Assembly: GCF_028389875.1 (NCBI RefSeq)
Contig: NC_084678.1
Location: 17,390,899-17,454,898 of the forward strand
Length of the DNA: 64,000 nt
Direction of reading: 5' to 3'
Source: Rhea pennata
Lineage: Eukaryota; Chordata; Aves; Rheiformes; Rheidae
Notes under the pieces: generated by a model
The model's database searches: none
Told to the model about the DNA's origin: nothing
What the model saw: the letters and a program-made list of their open reading frames with translations, nothing else
Shown here: positions 32,431 through 44,796 of the stretch, in pieces
Layout of the letters: the number at the start of each line of letters is the position of its first letter
How positions within the stretch are numbered: the first letter of the stretch is position 1
Position numbers and translations under genes: made by a program

Positions 32431-32807
32431 CGCCGCCGCCCCCTGCAGCGCCGGGGCCGAGCCGGCAGGGGGCGCAGCGGCGCCCCCGGCCCCGCCCCGC
32501 CCGGCCGCGCTGGCCCCGCCCCGCCCCGCTGCGCTGGCCCCGCCCCTCCCAGCCCCGCCCCGCCCCGCCCCGCCCGGCCGCCGTACCCGCCTCCCGTCGC
32601 CCCGGAGACCGCCCGGGGCCGCGCTGCCGGGAGACGCGGACGCGCCGCCCTCAGGGGGCGCCCGGGGCCGCGGGGGCCGGGCCGGGGCCGGGGCCGGCCG
32701 GGTAACGGGGGAGCGGCACCGGGGCGGCCTGCGGGTCGGGGCGGCCCCCGTGGAGGGGGGTGGGACAGGGGCCGGGCGGGGGGGCAGAGGGGCGGCCCGT
32801 CGGTGGG

Positions 32808-33300
32808 CAGGGAGGATGAGTGGGGGGGGGGCTCCTCATAGGGGACTGGCGTAGGGGGCTCCCCATGGGGCAGGGAGGATGAGTGGGGGGGGGCTCCTCA
32901 TAGGGGACTGGCGTAGGGGGCTCCCCATGGGGCAGGGAGGATGAGTGGGGGGGGGGGCGCCTCATAGGGGACTGGCGTAGGGGGCTCCCCATGGGGCAGG
33001 GAGGATGAGTGGGGGGGGGGGCTCCTCATAGGGGACTGGCGTAGGGGGCTCCCCATGGGGCAGGGAGGATGAGTGGGGGGGGGCTCCTCATAGGGGACTG
33101 GCGTAGGGGGCTCCCCATGGGGCAGGGAGGATGAGTGGGGGGGGGGCGCCTCATAGGGGACTGGCGTAGGGGGCTCCCCATGGGGCAGGGAGGATGAGTG
33201 GGGGGGGGTGCCTCATAGGGGACAGGCGTAGGGGGCTCCCCATGGGGCAGGGAGGATGAGTGGGGGGGGCTCCTCATAGGGGACTGGCGTAAGGGGCTCC
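32808..33300. repeat. 62-bp poly-G minisatellite
   Basis: Eight tandem copies of a 61-64-bp unit marked by CTCATAGGGGACTGGCGTAG and CTCCCCATGGGGCAGGGAGG. Each ends in a poly-G run that varies from about 7 to 11 and accounts for most of the length differences. More divergent copies continue to about 33480. The G-runs are candidate G-quadruplexes. The minus-strand translation is a simple repeat peptide and not a gene. Confidence 0.9.
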
Positions 33301-33643
33301 CCATGGGGCAGGGAGGTTGGGCAGGGGAGCTCCCCACAGGGGAGGGAGGATGGGCAGGGGCCTACCTATGGGGCAAGGAGGATGGGGGGGGGCTCAAACA
33401 TAGGGGATTGGCATATGAGGCTCCCCAACTCACCATGGGGCAGGGGGGGATGAGCAAGGGGCCTCCCCATGGGGCAGGGGAGGGAGGTGAAGATGAGGAG
33501 GGCACTACAGGTACCACAGCAGTGGAGTCTCTGCTTCTCTGACTTTGGACTTGTGGCAGCTTATCCAGGGGAACGGGCTGAGCAAGGGGCTCAGCCTCCT
33601 TGCTGGTGTCATCCTCTTTCCTCCCAGAGTCTGCGCATTCAGG

Positions 33644-36600
33644 ATGGATGCGAGGGGCCTGGTCCCAAATGTTATGGGAGACTTTAAGAAAACAGTGAGT
33701 CTGTTGTTACAGTGGGGGCGATGGCACTGTGCTAGACTTGCTATCGATAAGGAGCCCAAAGGGACACCGGGGAGCCCAAGGGGAGCTATAGAGAGGAGTC
33801 AGAAGTTACAGAGGTCTCTGCTCACAAGCCTCCTCTGATTCCCTGACAGTAATGTCTTGTCTATGCTATGGTTACGTTGAGTTTAGGATTACAGCAAGTG
33901 GCAGAGGATAGAAGCAAAGGAGAGGAAATCTCCAGCCTTCAAGTTGACTTTGCCACCGATCACAAGCGAGGGCAAGAAGAAGAAAGGAAAGAAGAACAAG
34001 CCAGGTTGGCAGACCTTCCCCTTATATACCACCCTGGTGTCACTTACTCACTGGTGCTGCTTTGGAATTTACCCAGTGCTTTGCTGAGAGACATTCAGCA
34101 AAAGCCACAAGAAACTGCCCAAGGGAAAATGCTGAGAATAAAGAGGGAGAGCCTGAGAAGTCCAGGGAATGCTTTGTAGACACAGCTCCTGTGCTATAAC
34201 TGCAAGCTGCTTTTGCTGGGGATATAGAATATATGAATTAAGTATCACGGTGGTTCTTTATATTTCCCTCAGCTATATATGACGGGAGAGAGTAGATGTA
34301 GGCATTGTAATAGGACTGTGTAATAAACACAGGGCTTTTTTGTTTTGCCAGTTACATTTAGGCTGAATAAAAATCCACCCTTGCCTTCAAAGACATTACC
34401 ATCCCAAGAAAAACATGGAAGTTTTACTCAGAGAAAATCGTCACTCAAGGATGCTGAATTAGCTAAAAACTTGGAAGATATCAGAATTATCAAGGTACAT
34501 GAGACAAATGTGCTGTGATGTAGGTAGCAAATCCATACAGACTCTGGCATACAGAGAGAATTCTAGCAGTCTGATTCACTCTTGCAAAATGACACATGAT
34601 TATTTATTAATACACTGAAGGTAATTATGCTCTTCTGTTTAATGCTGGTGAAATCTAAACTTGATATTGTTTGTTAAAAAAAATGAAGAAAAAACAAGAG
34701 AGTCCAGACTGTAGCAATAGGAGTGGTGAGATTTAGGAAGAGTGACCTATTAGAAAAGGTTGTCAGAATCAGGTTTGCTTAGTCTAGTAAAGAGAAGTTT
34801 GAGGTAGAGGACATGACCACAGCTTTTTACTAGGAAAAGGTGGTTATAAAAGAGACAGTGATCAGTTGTTCTTCATATTTTGGGGAAAGAACAGAAAGAA
34901 ATTGTCTGGGATTGCGTAAGAAGGATTGTAGATTCTAACTATCAAGGTAGTGAAACACAAAAGGCTACTGTGGATACTTCCTTTTAGCTAGAAGTCTTTA
35001 AGAACAAGTTAGGACACCGTGTCTAGGGGCTGGTCTGAGTTGTGATTGCTCCCACCTTCACAGGGTGGGTGGATCTGTGAGTATCCCTTCCTTCCAGCTG
35101 CACAACTCACTGACTCTGTGAGAACAGATGCACTCACTGTGCGTCACACACATCACACTGCCTCTGTGCATGCAGTGAGCAGCCGAGGGGCAGGGCAACT
35201 CAAGGTCACATCTGAGATTGAAGAGCTGCAGGTTGAACATAGTGAGTCCAGGGTGTGGTGTATGGGGGAAATCAGTGTGTCTTGGCAACGAGACTGAGGT
35301 TCTTTGTGTGGTTCATGATGCGAGGATGATCGGGGCCTTGTTGCTGCTGTTACCCTGGGACAGAAATGTTTTGGGGATGGCAGACAGTGGTAAGAAAACT
35401 CAGGGCAGGTGGAACTGATGGAATCTGCAGCCCTTTAACCTACAAATTCCTCCAGCATCTGACCAAGTTGAAGACAAATTTCATAGAGGAACTGAAACAG
35501 CACAGTGCATACCTGGCAGAGACCAACTGCAGATTGATTGAGGACATTCAGCACACTGATGACCGCACTGCCAAGCAAGCCAGAGACCTGCTGCAGCAAT
35601 ATGAATTATTTGGGGTGAGGCTTTAGCTTTGGCAAATAGAACCAATTCAGTAGAATGTAAAACTGTTGCCATTACACCTGCTTGTACCCAAGAAAGGTCA
35701 AACACTGCATGGCCACTGCGCAGTGTGTCTCGAGCTCTGGGGGAGCTGTCTAATGCCCCAAGATCCTGTGAGGTGCTGTTGCTGAGCCATGTTTTAGAGC
35801 CACAAGAGCATCCCAAGCGACAGATCTCACCCCCATAACAGCCAAACACTTCCCTCCATAATGCGCTTGGCTTCAGCTGACTCCTGGAAGCACCAAGCCA
35901 CTGCCAAGAGCAGTTTTAGTACTCCTGTGCACAAGCTGACATTAGCCAGAGCGATGGATTCGTTTTTGCTGTTAATGCAAGCAGTAGCATGTGAGAGAAG
36001 CATTAGGAATGCTCTAGCGGGATGTTTCAGAGCTCTGTGGAGTGATCAGTGGCTGAATTTCTCTCTGTGCAGACAGTCAAGGCAACGATGCAGAACTTCA
36101 CTCAGAACCGGCTGGATGCAGCAAGAGCAGAATTCCAAGAAATGGAGGAAAAAATGGAAAAGAACCTGGGAAGTAAGTTGCTCACGTTAGTACGAAACAG
36201 TCTGTATAACCATGTTACCTTTGCTTTCCATCTTGTTAGATAAAAAACATTGCATTGGTGTGATAAATGTCCAACAATTCAATTTCTGAAAAATAATCCG
36301 TGATGCTCTATGGGCATGATCTTCCTGTCAGCGATGACTAGGGAAGAATAGAATCCTGTGACACCCATAGCTTGTGCTCAAAGGAGTAAGAAGAATCACC
36401 TCCTTGGCAGCTATTTGCATGATTAGATCCTTTTTGGGGCAGGATCTGGTCAAAGTGATCTGACTCAGGGTGGTTGTTCCCAGTTCCCATGTGGTATGTA
36501 ATCTCTGCAGAGAGAAAGACTCAGCAAGTGCTGGAAAGACTCCTTAGCTCCATAAAGAAGTGAAGCTCTGAAACCCCAGGGTTGAGATTTTCTGCTTTGA

Positions 36601-38903
36601 CTTTTCATCAGAACTACAGCAGCAGCTGGATGAAGCCACTTCAAAGGTACAGGTTCTCCAGGATGAACTTCATGTGCTGCGGAACTACATGGACAAGGAA
36701 TATCCAGCAAAAGCTGTCCGGATAGCTTTTCTGCTGCACAAGATCCAGAACCTGAAGAAGCAACAGCAGGTGCTGAGTCCTCTCCTTCCCTTCAGCATTG
36801 CAAGGGAGGAGGGAAAGTGCAGGGGTGGAAGGGATGCAGTGCTTCTCTTGCTTAATGCTTTTGTTGTTTTTATGCCCGTTCTCCTGACACTCTCAGTATG
36901 AGATAGATGAGACAGAAGCACTGGGGAAAGCCTTCTTGGAGGAACTGGAAATGCAACTGCGGGTGGAACAGGAGGAGCTATTAGAGGGAGTGATGGAGGT
37001 TGGTGGAGTTCATTTGCTTTCTCAGCAAGAGGGATCAGTTTCTGGGAGTTGAGGGGATTCTAGACTTTGCCCATTAGCAACAGGACAGTGCAGATAGCAC
37101 TCTAAGAATAACAGAGCATTGTTGCTCCCTTTCTGTTCAGCTGGTACCTGGAGCTGTTTGTCAATCTAGGAAGGTAAAGAGAAGCACATCTGAGTTGCTG
37201 CTGTAGTCTGATATGTTGAAATATTCTCAAACTCTCGCCTGAGAGTTTGCTGTGTGGAGTCAAGTGCACTGTGACCCAACATTTACTCTGTTTTTGTGGT
37301 CCCTGTTTCCTTACATTATTTAGGTAGCTGCTCACTGCTCAGCTGTGACACTACTCAGCCAGTGCACATACATTTGTAATAAACTCATAAGAAAATTAAA
37401 TTGTATGCAGCAGTACAGAGCAGGCACTGTTGTCATTCTTCACAAAATAGGAGGAACTCCTTTTGTACAGTTTCTTTTGCATGATGTACCTAGCACTTCT
37501 CCTGTGCTCCACAGCTTCGCAGCACTATGCGAATAATAGTTACTAACTTCCTTTGCAGCCTGCACTGGTGCAGAAGGACTGCTGTCCCCTTTTGCAGATG
37601 AATTTGTGAGCACAGGCAATATGAGTAATCCAAGCAATGTTAATAAGCCTTTCCTGGGAAACTGAATTGGATCTCTTGATTTCTTCAGTCTTGTTCCATG
37701 ATCAGTGTAATGTGATCACTGTTCATTTTAGTGCTGGAACCTAAACCTTTTCCCAGCAGAATTCTTTCCTTGAAGAGTAACACATCTGTTTGACTAGATA
37801 TGGCCAACATTGGCACCTAACGGTGATTTCATGCCAGTAGTTAGGAAGTTTCTTTAGCTGATTTCCTTTTCTTTGCTCATACAGGAGATGTTGCTGAATC
37901 ATGATGACCTGAAGCAGATGTTTATGAGCAATAACATTCTGCAATGTGAAGTAGAGAGGCAAAGGGAGGTGAGTGGTGCAGGGAAGAACTGGCACAGTGC
38001 AGCAGAGCCAGCCCCCCTCAGCCGTGGCCCTGCTTAGTGAGGATTTCATCTGCCACAGTGGGGCACGTTGCTTTCTGTTTCCACTGGGCTGTAAAGAACT
38101 GAGGGTGAGCAGCACAATAGGTATTTCAGGAAACCTGTTAGGGATTTTCTTGCATGTGGGATGTTTTCTAGCTCTGCTGTTTGTAAATCTCTAAAATGTT
38201 AAGTCCTGCTTCTGTTGCAAAATAAAGAACTTTTCAAAATGTAATTCATTCAGATTGTTAAAGACCTGGCAGAGGAGATAAGCGAGCTGAAAAGAAGCAT
38301 CCAGACACTTCAGCAGAGCATGGGAGATCCAAGAGAGCTCATCTTTGCTGACATTCTTCTCCGCAGACCCAAGTAAGCCAACGTGCTCCTTGAGAAGAAG
38401 TAACGCTGGTCAGTGAGCACACCTGTTTCTGTGACCTTTAGTATCACCAGGCATTTTCCACTTTAGAGTGTTTAGTTTTGAGTACAAATAACCTGTTGTT
38501 CACTCGCAGTTTATGTTGGGTTTGGCTTGGGAAGACAGCGGCAGGGTCTGGTGGTCTTTGCCTAGTAACAGCTAGGAACTAGCCATAACTCTGATACTGT
38601 CAGTCTTGGCCACATTGTATCTTTCTTCTGTGTTTTGCTTTGTCCACCCTATAATGGGAATAATTAGTGACTGCAGCAGGGAACAGGCAGGAACAGCGGA
38701 GCTTTACAAGGCCCATGTGACCACAGCAACTCTTACTTACTATTCTTTTTATTTCATGATTAAGAAACAAAACTGACAGGAGGCAGTGGGCTTTGTAGGA
38801 GCATCCCTGTCAAGGCAGGTCCTACCCATCTAGAAACACTTTGGTTATTTGAAATTCTGCTAGCACTCTGTGAGAACAAAGACGGGCAAACATTTCCCTA
38901 ATA

Positions 38904-38941
<38 letters not shown>

Positions 38942-41224
38942 TGTCGGAGACATTGGTTGGTAGTAAAAAGGCAAAACTTTTTTGTCTTTCTCTCTGTTCT
39001 CTCCCAGTCCTAGTTCACTGGTAGCTAATTACTTCCAGAATGGAGGTTGTGGGTAATCTCCACTCCTGCTTAACAGTGTGCACTGGGCTGATATTGGATG
39101 TAAAAATTATAAAGCACAAGGCGAATTTTCACTTATATGTTGATGTGCAAAAGACTCTGCCAGCTCCTACACAGAAATATCAGGCTCTTGTCTCCAGGGA
39201 CCCACTGAGACTGGCCAAGTTTGTAGGCTGAAGGCATACCAACAACCAGTTGTGACAAATTATTTTCCACCATACTTATGGCAGGGAGCCTATCCCGCAA
39301 AACTGCAGACTGCAGGCACGCACTGCACGTTGTCCCATAGCAATGGGGTACTGCCCAAAGTACAGATGATTCAGAACTGCCTAGGTGCCTTAGCTTTCTG
39401 TGCTGTCAGACTGTCTGGGAGTACAAACATGAGCAAAATTTGGTCAAATATGTTTTTAATCTTGAGTATATGGTAATTGGAAACCTGTTGTTTTGTGTGC
39501 GACAGCATGAACACCTGCACATTTATTTACAGTAATGGTCTATACAAATAGTTCATGGCTATAGAGATTTCTGTTAATGGAGTTACTCCTTTTTAGCCTA
39601 TGCTGTCAGTGTAGGTGTAGGCTAGCTCCTCAGATACTCTGCACTTCACATACACAGATTATTCACATAGTATGAAAATACAATCCTTAATGGCAGCAGA
39701 AACTCACTCAGCAAACCAGTGGTGGTGGAGACAATAAAAGAGGCTGGATCTCCCCACTCCAAGGCCTGGGTTTTAATTGCAAGCCCGATATGGCTGCAAA
39801 ACTGTGGAGACATGATCTGAAGCAGAAAGAAAGCCTGGAACATGTCAGGAGACTGTGTGGTGAGACGAACAACTGTGTGATGGATTAATGCAACTTATTT
39901 TTTTCAGATAAAAGAATGATAAAAAAGGGAATTAATTAGCTTCGACAGCTGGTGAAGCTGGGGTTACTGAGAGTGGCTGGGAAAAGAGTTAAAAATAGCA
40001 GAAAGGCCCAACTGGAAAGTTTCTGTAACATCACAAGTCAGGCATTTGGTGCTTACCCGCCCCTGACAGGCAGGAGTCCGTGCCAGAGCCCTCACCACCA
40101 TCTCTCAGCCATTTCCCACTGACCTCCCTGCAACTTTTCACACGGCTTCACCAGTCCCTCAGTTTTCTAATTAACTCTTTGGTTCCAGACACTGAATTTG
40201 CTTCTTGAAAGAGCAAAGTTGGTCATAAGCTGTGTTCAGCGAGAAGGCTGTCTGGGTATAAGGGAGCATGGTAGTGGGGGGCTCTAGCTGGCTCCACTTG
40301 GGTTTACTGTACGCTACTAGCAGGTCATGTGAAGTCCAGAGGAGCTCTGAGCCCCTGCATATCCATTCATATCTGCATTTCCGTTTCCCCTCTTTCAAAA
40401 TCTGTTGCTTCAAGTGACCTGGGTTGGATTTCCCTAGCAGCTTCAAGCCCTGCATTGGGGGCACTCTGGAAGCCCAGTTCATCCTGGACTGACCCAGAGA
40501 CCAATGATCACACCTCTGACCAAACTCAGACGGCCACATTTATCTGCTCTTTGCAAAAAAACAGATGTAACTTCTGAGGCTGCTCTGACACTGATTGTCT
40601 CCTGTTTCTCTTTTGGGATGGACAGCGAGGGGCAGCCAATCTCATTCCACTTCCCTCATAATTCCATGGGCTGTACATCTGATGGATGTACATCAGTACG
40701 TCTGCTACTGCTTCTCTGAAAGAGTCAACAGGCAGTTGGACGGGGCTTTGATTCATGCTGAACAAGAACCCTCATCTGGTTTTAAAGGGCTTCTGTCTGT
40801 TGCTCCCCCAGATGCCTGCTTTGTCCTGCCGTCTCACAAAACAAGTGTCAGGTCCAGCCCCAATGGAAACATGTTCTGGAGTCCAGGCATACGGACAAGG
40901 GGGGATGCACACTAACACAACACAGGCTTCCTCACCATCTACCTCTTGCTCTCTAATGATGGGGCTGTCGTACAGGAGGTAGAAAACCTCTGAAGGCTGG
41001 GTTGGCTACACAGAGCATCTGAGAGGAGTCACCACCTCTTGCTCTGGTTGCACAAGCATTTCTCCTGCTCACCACTGTGCTCCTATGAGCCAGCTGAAGC
41101 TCAGCTGTTTATTCCTGGTCTGTGGTTTGCCTTGCCCCTTGTAACTCTCCTCTCTCTGCTCAGGTGCACACCGGATACCGAGGTTGTCCTCAACATCCCT
41201 ACGGAGGAGACATCTCTCATCTAG
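33644..41224 (+). CDS. C20orf96: coiled-coil protein, probable C20orf96 orthologue
   Basis: Function unknown. Ten exons assemble in phase to 364 aa: 33644-33694, 33887-34004, 34352-34494, 35456-35614, 36073-36172, 36612-36769, 36897-36998, 37885-37968, 38254-38372, 41164-41224. The first half begins MDARGLVPNVMGDFKKT and DYSKWQRIEAKERK, with a lysine-rich patch (EGKKKKGKKNK). From about residue 90 to 335 the protein is a long heptad-like helix (for example DAELAKNLEDIRIIK, LIEDIQHTDDRTAKQARDLL, ATSKVQVLQDELHVLR, EEISELKRSIQTLQQSMG). The tail is LLRRPKCTPDTEVVLNIPTE, ending ETSLI. Length (human about 363 aa), coiled-coil character and position next to SOX12 support C20orf96; I could not align it. 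Three donors are weak (GTTGGC after 34004, GTTGGT after 36998, GTGCTG after 36769), but the frame continues across each. An X-box island 2 kb upstream would suit a cilia-related gene (inference). Confidence 0.75.
38907..38939. repeat. poly(A) run of 33
   Basis: Uninterrupted A33 in the last intron of the C20orf96-like gene. I could not find a retroposed body or target-site duplication beside it, so I call it a simple repeat. Confidence 0.85.
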
Positions 41225-41895
41225 TGCCAGGCCAGGCCTCGCTCACAGGACCGTCACCCAACGCATATTGGCCAGGCTTGGATGAGGTGTGCCACAGAGC
41301 CCCTCCTTTTCCCCCCATCAGCTCTTCTTCATCACAGCCCTGCTCAGCTTCTTTGAGGACTCACTGGAGTTATGTGGAGTAAGAAGGTAGAATCCTGTAA
41401 TCTTCATTGCTGACCCACCCTAGCTGCACTCTGTGCTTACAGCAGTCTTATTGGAAGGAATATGCTGCAAGACCTAGGGATATGCTGCAAGACCCATGAT
41501 GACAGCTCTTGGTGAGGCATTACCAGCTCTTCTTGCACCCACTGCATGAGCAGACCCCTTCCTGCCAGCATGATAACACCAAAGGAGTCGCAGCCAAAGG
41601 TGAAACAGGTCTTTCCATCCCTGTGGCCTGACTGCCATGCGAGATCTGCGGACTGGCCTCAGTGCTGCAAGGAGCGTCAGCCAAGCTGAGCACATCCCAG
41701 TGCGGGCTGGACTGGCGTCCCAGTGCAGGGGCCTGCGCTCGTGAAGTCTGGTGGCAGCACAAGCGCTGCTGGTGGCCGGCAGCCTTCCCCCGGCAGCACC
41801 CTGCGCTCCTGCGCTGTGCTGCTGGAGAGCTTGTGCCTGGGCAACATCTCTGCGCCTGTTGAAGTGTTCAAATAAAAACAACTTAAGTTTTCACC
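41225..41895 (+). other. C20orf96: C20orf96 3' UTR with poly(A) signal
   Basis: Non-coding sequence after the stop, ending in AATAAA at 41871-41876 followed by AAAACAACTTAAG. No other gene seen. The end at about 41895 is inferred. Confidence 0.65.
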
Positions 41896-41944
41896 CGTTC
41901 AAAATAAGTCCTGAGCCTTGCGCTTTCCGTTACGGTTTCTTGGA

Positions 41945-42523
41945 GACGGCGTTTGGCGTGTCGTGCAAACAAGGGCAGCGGAGGGCAGGTCCTGGGCAAA
42001 GGCAGCGCTGGTGCCGGGGCCGGCCCTGCCTGCGGGGCAGCCCCTCCGCGCCCCCGGCCCCGGCTCGGCTCGGCTCGGCTCGGCTCGGCTCGCTCCTTAC
42101 TTGGCGAAGCGGCGGCGCCGTGCGCTGCCCGGGGCCACCGCGAGATGGAGCCGGGCCGGGGCGCTGCCCCAGCGGCGCGGAGGGGCCCGGCGCGGGCCGC
42201 GCCGTCGGGGCCGCGCCGCTCCCGCACCTGCAGCGGCCGCGGGTCGCAGCTACTCCCGGGCCCGGGGAGGCGGCCGGGCTCCGTGCCCGCGCCGGGACCT
42301 CGGGGCCGGCGCTGCCCCCCCGGGCCGGGCTGTGCCGGGGAGGGCCCGGCCCCGGCCCGCCTCCGCTTCCCGGGGCTTAAAGCGCCGCTGCCGCGGGGCC
42401 GGCGCCGTCGGAGCGCAGCCGAGGTGAGCGGCGGGCGCTGCGGGCCGGGCTGCGGGGCCGCGCAGGAGGGGGGTCCCGGGGGGGAGCCGCCCCCGCTGCC
42501 CCGCGCTCCGCTCTGTGCCGCAG
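41945..42523 (+). promoter_or_regulatory. REM1: REM1 CpG-island promoter and 5' non-coding exon
   Basis: CpG-rich sequence directly after the C20orf96 poly(A) signal. It includes a perfect (GGCTC)n-type pentanucleotide run at about 42060-42092. A GTGAGC donor at 42424 and an acceptor immediately before the REM1 ATG (CTGTGCCGCAG, ending 42523) suggest a short 5' UTR intron of about 100 bp. The transcription start was not located; no TATA box was seen. Confidence 0.5.
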
Positions 42524-44796
42524 ATGACCCTGAACACGCAGCGCGGGGGCCGGAGCCCCGTGCGCAGGAGGGCCAGCACCCCGCTGCCGCTCTCGCCGGG
42601 CGCCGCGCCGCGGGCCGAGGCCGGCCGCCCCCAGCTCGGGCAGCCCTCGACCTCCGAGCCGGGCGGCAAGGCCGCGGCGTGCCGCAGCAGCTCGTCCTCC
42701 GACTCGTCCGACTCCACCGGCGCCTGGGAGCCCCTGTACCGCGTGGTGCTGCTGGGCGACCCCGGCGTGGGCAAGACCAGCCTGGTCAACCTCTTCGCTG
42801 GCATCCAGGAGCGGGACCTGCTGGAGCAGCGTGGAGGTGGGTGCCCCGCGGTCCCACAGGCTCTGGCGGACAGGGAGCCCCGAGCGCCCGGCGGACGGCC
42901 CCGGAGCTGGCTCCGGCCCCCCGCAGCCGGGGTCACCCAGCAAGCGGTGCAAAGGGCCTGGGAGAGCTGGTGGAGGAGGCAGCTTGGCTTTGGGCTGGGG
43001 GCACCGTGCTTGGAAGAAGCCCTGTAAGAGCCAGCGGAGGGGGCTCCCAGGCCGGGCTGAGCCTGGCGCTGGCTCTAGGCTGCCGGTGTGGCCGTGGCTC
43101 GGGGGGGCCTCTGCGCTCCAGCGTACGGAGAGGCCCCGCACCCCTCCAGAGCCGCCGGCGTGTGGGTGAACAGCCGGGGAGCTTCGTGCCCTGCCGCGGG
43201 GCGGGGGCCCTGGCCCCTCTGACGTGGGCTCTGCTGCCTTCCGCAGAGGACTCGTATGAGCGCACGCTGTCCGTGGACGGCGAGGAGACCACGCTGCTCG
43301 TGATGGACACCTGGGAGCCGGAGAAGCGGGTAGGGCAGCCGGGGGGACCGGTCCGGGGGGGGGTTTCTGGTGCAGCCCCCGCCTTGGGGCCCTGCGAGCT
43401 CGGCAAAGGCTCCCTGCAGCTTCCCAGCAGTGCCCGGGGCTCGCCGCAGAGCGGGGCTGCGCCGGGGCCGGGCGAGTGCTGGCCGCGGCCGTGCCCAGCC
43501 CCTCCGGCGCGGGATGTGCGGAGGAAGGGGTTTGCTGTCCGCCCGTTGCAAAACGCAGCAGTTTGGAAACGGGGCCGAAGGCGCCGAACTGGCAAAACGC
43601 GCGGGAGACGATGCCGCCGGCGAGGACAAATGCTTTAAAAGGCAGCAACGCGAGCGCGGCAGCTCCGGCCGCCCGCCTCCGGGAGCCGGCAGCGAGGCGT
43701 TCCCTCTGCCCGGCTCCACGCCGCTCCGGCGCAGCCGAGGCCTCTCTCTGCAGCAAGCTCGGCACGTCCTTCCGGCGGCCTCGGGAAGCCCCATTTATTT
43801 ATTTCCACTGTTGCTTAATTGCAGCAGTGCAGTTAAGCACTGGGGGGGGCGAGCGGGCGGCTGCGGGTGCCGTAGCGCGGTGCGGAGCCGCGCCGGTGGC
43901 GAAAGCGGAGCCCGTAGCGTAGCTTATTGCCGATAGATTGGAAAGGAAACGGTGCCGCGCACCCCTCGGAGCCGCGTCCGCCCCGTCCTCGCTGCTGCGG
44001 TGAGCAGCCCGGAGCCGGCGTCCGTGCGGCGCGGTCGGAGCGGCGAGAGGTGCGGCGAGGAGCCGCGCCGCGGGGCCGGGGCAGCAGCCGTTCCGGCGGT
44101 GCCGCCGCCGCGCGCGTGCCGGCTCCTTCTCCGTCCCCGTGCAAAGTCGAGCTCGGCCGGCACGCGAGGGCCGCGCGCGGCGGCGGTGCCGGGGCTGCAC
44201 GGAGCGGGCTCGCGCGCGGTGACGTCCGCTCCGCCGCCGGCGCAGGGCGAGGAGAGCCGCCTCGGCAGCCGGTGCCTGCAGGTGGGGAACGCCTACGTCA
44301 TCGTCTACTCCGTCACGGACCGCAGCAGCTTCGAGAGCGCCTCCGAGCTGCGCGTCCGGCTGCGCCGCCGCCGGCAGGCCGAGAACATCCCCATCATCCT
44401 GGTGGGCAACAAGACCGACCTGGTGCGGTGCCGCGAGGTCTCGGTGGAAGGTGAGCGGCGGGGCCGCGGCGCCAGGGCTCGGCCGGCGCCGCCGGTGCCG
44501 CCGGCGCCGTGCCCTCGCCCGTCCCCCCTTGCCTTGCAGAGGGCCGTGCCTGCGCCGTGGTCTTCGACTGCAAGTTCATCGAGACGTCGGCGGCGCTGCA
44601 GCACAACGTGGCGGAGCTCTTCGAGGGGGTGGTGCGGCAGATCCGCCTGCGGCGCCGCGGCCCCGGGGGCGGCGAGCCCAAGCGCAGCCTCGGCACCCGA
44701 GCCCGGCGCTTCCTCGACAGGCTCGTCGCCAGGAGCAGCAAGAAAGTGGAGCTCAAAGCGCGCTCCAAGTCCTGCCACGACCTGTCCGTGCTCTGA
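42524..44796 (+). CDS. REM1: RGK-family small GTPase REM1
   Basis: Ras-related RGK GTPase (Rad, Gem, Rem). The family inhibits high-voltage-activated calcium channels through the beta subunit and acts at the plasma membrane. Four coding exons: 42524-42836, 43247-43329, 44246-44450, 44540-44796; 285 aa (human about 298). It starts MTLNTQ and has RRRASTPLPLSP, the conserved N-terminal phosphosite region. G1 is GDPGVGKTS (78-86). G3 has the RGK-specific DTWE (125-128) in place of DxxG. G4 is NKTD (187-190) and G5 ETSA (215-218). The end is RSKSCHDLSVL, the C-terminal RGK motif with a 14-3-3-type site and no CAAX box. A basic stretch precedes it (RARRFLDRLVARSSKKVELK), as expected for phospholipid binding. 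Exons are very GC-rich. Context next to HM13 matches mammalian 20q11.21 and separates it from REM2, RRAD and GEM. No AATAAA was found in the 1.4 kb downstream. Confidence 0.95.

Noticed and set aside
38881-38960. A33 run as the tail of a processed retrocopy
   Set aside because: No gene-like body precedes it and I could not find target-site duplications on its two sides.
40171-40539. 122-codon minus-strand frame in the last C20orf96 intron
   Set aside because: Trp-rich and at first sight protein-like, but I recognise no family and see no flanking repeats, splice sites or partner exons.
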